In this document: piece by piece, positions 59,896-64,000 of the stretch
Numbering within the stretch: position 1 is the stretch's first letter
Layout of the letters: each line of letters begins with the position of its first letter
Assembly: GCA_002914845.1 (NCBI GenBank)
Contig: JXTC01000002.1
Span: forward strand, 3,581,388 to 3,645,387
Length of the DNA stretch: 64,000 bases
Source of the DNA: Trema orientale
Lineage: Eukaryota > Streptophyta > Magnoliopsida > Rosales > Cannabaceae
Direction: 5' to 3'
Notes under the pieces: model-generated
Databases searched by the model: none
What the model was told of the DNA's origin: nothing
What the model saw: only the letters and a program-made list of their open reading frames with translations
Program-made: the position numbers and the translations under genes

Positions 59896-60152
59896 TGGAG
59901 TCGCGCTAGGAGTCAACTGCAAGGGGTAGTCAGCTCTTGCTTAGATCCGTCGTTGCAGAGGAAGAGGCCTGGGCTCGGCTCATATCGGGAGCAGACGGGG
60001 CACTACCGCTCTGACGTGTCTCTGGACCTTCGCCCAAGGCCTGATAATAAGTAGGGACCGGCTTTGTAACCTGTAATGTGACTATTAATAACAGCGGTTG
60101 ATTTCGTCTTTTTCAAGTTATCCCCGACTGTTACTTGTCCCTTTCTCCTGCA

Positions 60153-60355
60153 TGGGTCTACTTACAACGGGCAGACCCAGTGAGGTCTGCTTCCAATGGG
60201 CAGACCCGATGAGGTCTGCTTCCAACGGGCAGGTCCGGTGAGGACTGCTTCTAATGGGGCAGACCCAATAGGGTCTGTTTCCAACGGGCTAGCCTCCCTG
60301 TCGTTCGCTGATAGCTAGCACGGGTCTGCTTCAGTGGGTAGACCCAGTGTGTTGC
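60153..60355. repeat. 29-bp GCAGACC/GGTCTGC tandem array
   Basis: About five units of 29-30 bp (ggtctgcttccaa.gggcagaccc..tga) run from 60153 to 60300, with a degenerate unit at about 60325-60355. Each junction sets gcagacc opposite ggtctgc, a seven-base dyad separated by 5-7 bases, so every unit can form a small hairpin. Confidence 0.8.
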
Positions 60356-60392
60356 CTTGCGACTCTCTGGAGTCCTCCTTATTCGGGAGATC

Positions 60393-60830
60393 CGCTTAAG
60401 AAGCTCGTGCGTCCCTATGGGCCTTCAGTCGACATTTCTGTTGCGCGACGTGGTACCCATGGCACGGCGTTTTGGTGAGGTCTGCTGGCGAGAAATTTGT
60501 CGCTCAGCTCTTTCCTCTTTGTACGTTTTTCTTGGGTTTTCGGTAAGCGTCTTATTGCACGACGTTTGCCCCTATATTACGATCTTTGGGAGGGGTCTGC
60601 TGGCAAAAATGTTATTGCACAACTCAATCCCCTTCGTACGTTTTTCTCGGGTCACCAGCAAGTGTTTCATTGCTCGACGTTTGCTCCCATAGTACGATCT
60701 TAAGTCAGCGTCTGCTGGTAAGAATATTATTGCACAGCTCAATCCCCTTCGTACGTTTTTCTCGGGTCGCCGGCAAGTGTTTCATTGCTCGACGTGTGCT
60801 CCCATAGTACGATCTTAGGTCGCCTGAGGC
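60393..60830. repeat. 115-bp tandem array in Tat 3' region
   Basis: Nearly four units start at about 60393, 60508, 60623 and 60738. The shared text includes ctcaatccccttcgtacgtttttctcgg and gtgtttcattgctcgacg. The last two units are the most alike. Tandem repeats in the 3' untranslated region are typical of Tat/Retand elements. Confidence 0.85.
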
Positions 60831-60961
60831 GGTAGGGGTCTGATTATCTCAGCTCAGACCCAAGCGGGCAATGGGTCTGTTAGCAAATCCGTAAAGCAGA
60901 TAGTTTGACCTGTATCAAAGTGGGTCTGCTCATTATAAAAGAAAGAATCTTTACACATGGT

Positions 60962-61955
60962 TCATACATAATACTTTTTCAAGTGCTGAGCATTCCATGT
61001 GTTAGGTAGAGTTTTGCCCGTCTTGAGTTCCCTCAGGACGTACGTGCCGCAGTCTAGTGCCTTGACAATTTCGTAGGGTCCGACCCAGTTTGGATCTAGC
61101 TTTGATGAGTTTCCAGTTTTGGCTTTCAAGACCCACTCCCCGGCGCTGAACCTGCGAGCGTTGACCTTCTTCGCGAAATAAGTCTTGGCTCGTTGATGGT
61201 AGGAAGCTAAGTGAATCAGAGCCACGCTCCTCGTCTCCTCAAGGAGGTCCGTGTTATGGCCGAGCTGCTGTTCATTCAGCTGGGCGTTCTCCACCACTTC
61301 TGAGCGTAGGGTCGAGAGGCCGATCTCGGTCGGGATCACGGCCTCTGACCCGTACACCATAGTGAAGGGGGTCCTCCCTGTCGACCTGCGCTCGGTGGTT
61401 CGGTGAGCCCATACAACGGCTGGCAGTTTGTCCAGCCATTTTCTCTTGGCTTCTTGCAGGTTCTTTTTGATGTTGCTGAAGACAGCTTTGTTCGTTGCCT
61501 CGGCTTGGCCATTTCCTTGGGGGTAGCTCACGGACGAGAAGCTGAGCCTTATGCCATACAGGTCGCACAATTCCTTGAGCTTGGCGTTCTGGAATTGAGT
61601 TCCGTGGTCAGCATGTATTTCTCGTGGGATTCCGTATCGGCAGATTATGTTCTTCCAAAGGAAATTGATCGTATCTATCTTGTTGACGGTCGTGTAGGCC
61701 TCTGCCTCTACCCACTTGGTGAAGTAGTCAGTGGCCAGTAGAACGTACCTCTTGCCGCTGGGGCCCCTGGGGAGTTCTCCGACGATATCCAGACCCCATT
61801 TGGCGAAGGGCCATAGAGTGATGTTAGAGTGGAGTTCCTCTGCGGGTTGACGCTTTAGGGGGGCGAACCTCTGGCATTTGTCGCATCTCTTAACGAACTG
61901 AGCTGGCTCGATCATCATGTAAGGCCAGAAGTACCCGGCCGTCAAGGCCCTGTGG
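60962..61955 (-). pseudogene. pol: Tat integrase
   Basis: This 327-residue minus-strand frame covers an H-H/C-C type zinc region tail (CDKCQRF near residue 20), the DDE core with WGLDIVGE, ADHGTQF and NGQAEATNK holding D, D and E, and a C-terminal LDPNWVGPYEI segment, ending KYYV and stop. Integrase inserts cDNA into the genome. All three catalytic residues are present, but a one-base shift near 61955 separates it from the upstream pol frame. Confidence 0.85.
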
Positions 61956-62610
61956 CGAGGCTCCGCCCTCCGGAGTGATTACCGCAGACCCCTTCGTGGA
62001 TCTCTTCCATCAATCTCTGGGCCTCTGTGGGGCCTATGCACCTCAGCATTAGCCCTATGGCAGACCTTCTGTACAGCTGATCCCCGACCATGGAGTACTG
62101 GGCGGACTTTAGTCTGATTGAGCGGGCTTCCTGAGGGTCTGCTGGGAGCTCTCCCGTCGTCAGGTACCTGGTGATGGGTTTTATCCAGCATGTTTCCTCA
62201 GAGGTGGCTGCGAAGACGTGGTAAGCGGGGTTCTCCATTGGGTCTGCTGCATGCTCGCCTTCCATCAGGATCTCTGTGTACTCGGTCGTACCCCCTGTTA
62301 AAGCACTTTTGGCCAGCTTGTTGGCCGTCTAGTTCATCTCTCTGGGTATCTGCTCGATGGCGAACGTATCGAAACGGGCTTTCGCCCCCATCACCCTGGA
62401 GAAGTACCTGTGCAGCCTTGGTTCGTTCACTTCAAAGTTTCCCGCAACTTGTCCCGCGATCAGTTGCGAGTCGGTTTTCACCGATATGTTCTTTACTCTG
62501 AAGTGTAAGGCAAGCTCGAGACCCTGGAGCAGTGCCTCGTATTCCGCCTCATTGTTTGTTGCCTGGAACCCAAGTCTGAGGGCCTTTTCCACCTTGAGGC
62601 CCGCCGGGGT
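61956..62610 (-). pseudogene. pol: Tat second (archaeal-type) RNase H and linker
   Basis: Reading leftwards from 62592, the frame has NNEAEYEALLQGLELAL and KTDSQLIAGQV, the glutamate and aspartate blocks of the archaeal-type RNase H. Its first acidic block, HTDGSA, lies just upstream at about 62650. A stop at 62608-62610 splits the domain and another at 62326-62328 follows it. The linker to integrase spans 62265-61956 with a zinc-region start (GNHSGGRSLA). This extra RNase H marks the Tat lineage. Confidence 0.8.
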
Positions 62611-64000
62611 CTACAGAACTATTCCGATGCCCAACCCCGAAACGTTAGCAGACCCGTCAGTGTGGAGGGTCCAGACCGAGGGGTCTGACGTCGGCAGTGC
62701 CTGCGGCGGATCATGCGACTCGCTGAAGGATTGGATCTCTACTAAGAAATCCGCCACGACCTGTCCCTTTTTCGCTGTTCGGGGTTGGTAATCGATGTCA
62801 TACGTCCCCAACTCGACAGCCCATTTGGTAAGTCGTCCCGACAGATCTGGTTTAGCCAGGATCTGTCGGATGGGGAAGTCCGTGTAGACCGTGATGGGGT
62901 GTGCCTCAAAATACTGCCTTAACTTCTTCTTGGCGTTGACCAGTGCGAGGACCAGTTTCTCTGCCGTGCTGTATCGAGTCTCTGCGTCAAGGAGCATGCG
63001 GCTCGCATAGAACACTGGATTTTGCTTGTCTTCCTCTTCGATGAACAGCACCGTACTGATCGTTATCTCGGACACTGCCAGGTACGCATACAGGCGTTGT
63101 CCCTCTGCTGGGGAGGCTAGGATAGGCGGGTGGCTGAGGTACCGTTTGAGTTCCGCCAATGCCGCGTCCTGTTCCTCTCCCCAGGTGAATGAGGAACTTT
63201 TCCTTATGGATTGGAAGAAAGGCTTGCACCGATCTGACATCCTAGAGACAAATCGGCTGAGCGCTGCTATCTTTCCAGTCAGACGCTGAACTTCCCTGAC
63301 GGTTGAGGGCCTTTGTTCATTCGCGATCGAAGAAAGCTGGGTTGGGTTGGCTTTGATTCCCTTCTTGCTTACGATGTGCCCAAGGAATTGACCAGACGAC
63401 ACCCCGAAAGCGCACTTCTTAGGGTTCAGGCGCATTTGGTAATGCCTTAGGACTTGGAAGCATTCGGCGAGGTGGTCTAGGTGGTCGGAAGCTTCCTTGC
63501 TTTTTACCACCATGTCATCGATGTATACCTCCATCATTCTCCCCAAGAGGCTAGCGAACATTTTGTTCATGAGCCTCTGATAGGTTGCCCCTGCGTTCTT
63601 CAAACCGAAAGACATGCGTTTGTAGCAGTACAGACCCCGTTCTGTGATAAAGGCCGTATGGACCTGGTCTTTCTCGAGCAGAGGGATCTGGTTATATCCG
63701 GAGTAAGCGTCCAGAAAGCTCATTCTGCCAAATTCTGTCGTCGTGTCAACCATCTGATCAATCTTTGGCAAACGGGAAACTGTCTTTCGGGTAGGCCTTG
63801 TTCAGGTTTGTGAAGTCAATGCAAGTCCGATCGTCCCCATTTTTCTTTTTCACCACTACTGGGTTGGAGACCCAGCAAGGGTACGTGCATTCCACGATGA
63901 GGCCATTTTCTAACAGCTTCTCGACCTCTTTGTTGATGGCCCTGTTCTTTTCTGGCGCGAACCTCCTAGGCTTCTGCCTGACTGGAGGGTAATTGGGGTC
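62611..64000 (-). pseudogene. pol: Tat reverse transcriptase and RNase H
   Basis: Minus-strand reading from the window edge gives fingers (NPVVVKKKNG, FTNLNKAYPKDSF), a one-base shift near 63780, then SGYNQIPL, SFGLKNAGATYQRLMN and the catalytic YIDDMVVKS. The thumb/connection (GQFLGHIVS, RLTGKIAAL) and the first RNase H (FYASRMLLDAETRYSTAEKLVLALV) follow. These copy element RNA into DNA. Catalytic motifs are intact, but the frameshift and the 62608 stop disable the copy. The N-terminus is off the window. Confidence 0.85.

Larger units (their letters stand above)
54902..64000 (-). mobile_element. Ty3/Gypsy Tat-lineage retrotransposon (incomplete)
   Basis: Pol is on the minus strand (60962 to the right edge) with reverse transcriptase, RNase H, a second (archaeal-type) RNase H and integrase. 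The double RNase H defines the Tat lineage. Between pol and the putative 3' LTR are two tandem arrays, a captured Gypsy fragment and an antisense extra ORF. Gag, primer site and 5' LTR must lie beyond 64000. The element is much richer in GC than the host genes. Confidence 0.8.

Overview
The window is nuclear DNA from a flowering plant, most likely a eudicot. The evidence is two split genes with GT..AG introns, both of plant-specific or plant-typical families (a STRUBBELIG-family receptor kinase and a katanin p80 subunit), set in AT-rich intergenic DNA packed with plant LTR retrotransposons, a Helitron and many small inverted-repeat elements. I cannot name the species.

Layout. 1-6515: a Ty1/Copia retrotransposon on the minus strand, with its 3' LTR cut by the window start, a tRNA-Met primer site and a 1.72 kb 5' LTR. 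It is nested inside a second, older minus-strand Copia element (6516-10875) at a point between its integrase and reverse transcriptase. 10970-13253: a decayed plus-strand Ty3/Gypsy 3' end (integrase plus probable LTR). 13254-20597: AT-rich DNA without genes, holding a dispersed repeat family, duplicated segments and a minisatellite. 20598-24718: a decayed Helitron with an intact-looking HUH/YY Rep region, no helicase domain, and an RPA-like OB/zinc region, ending in the typical 3' hairpin. 24719-34100: intergenic, with small inverted-repeat elements, an ATTCTTGA minisatellite and a short LINE-like RNase H relic.

34566-40385: a complete STRUBBELIG-RECEPTOR FAMILY LRR receptor-like kinase gene in 16 exons (761 aa), with a MITE in intron 9. 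44699-53650: a complete katanin p80 (KTN80) WD40 gene in 18 exons (843 aa), with five in-frame 48-bp repeats in its linker. Both are on the plus strand. One acts in cell-surface signalling and the other in cortical microtubule severing. Both bear on plant morphogenesis, but nothing in the sequence shows that they are co-regulated.

54902-64000: a GC-richer Ty3/Gypsy Tat-lineage element that runs off the right edge. Its pol (RT, two RNase H domains, integrase) lies on the minus strand. Between pol and the putative 3' LTR it carries a plus-strand (antisense) extra ORF with the plant 'putative gypsy type transposon' domain and a long coiled coil, a captured piece of a different Gypsy pol, and two tandem-repeat arrays. 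Every transposon coding region I could read is broken by stops or frameshifts. I found no CRISPR, tRNA or rRNA gene, and nothing I can defend as an entirely new system. The most unusual items are the helicase-less Helitron with an RPA module and the chimeric Tat 3' region.
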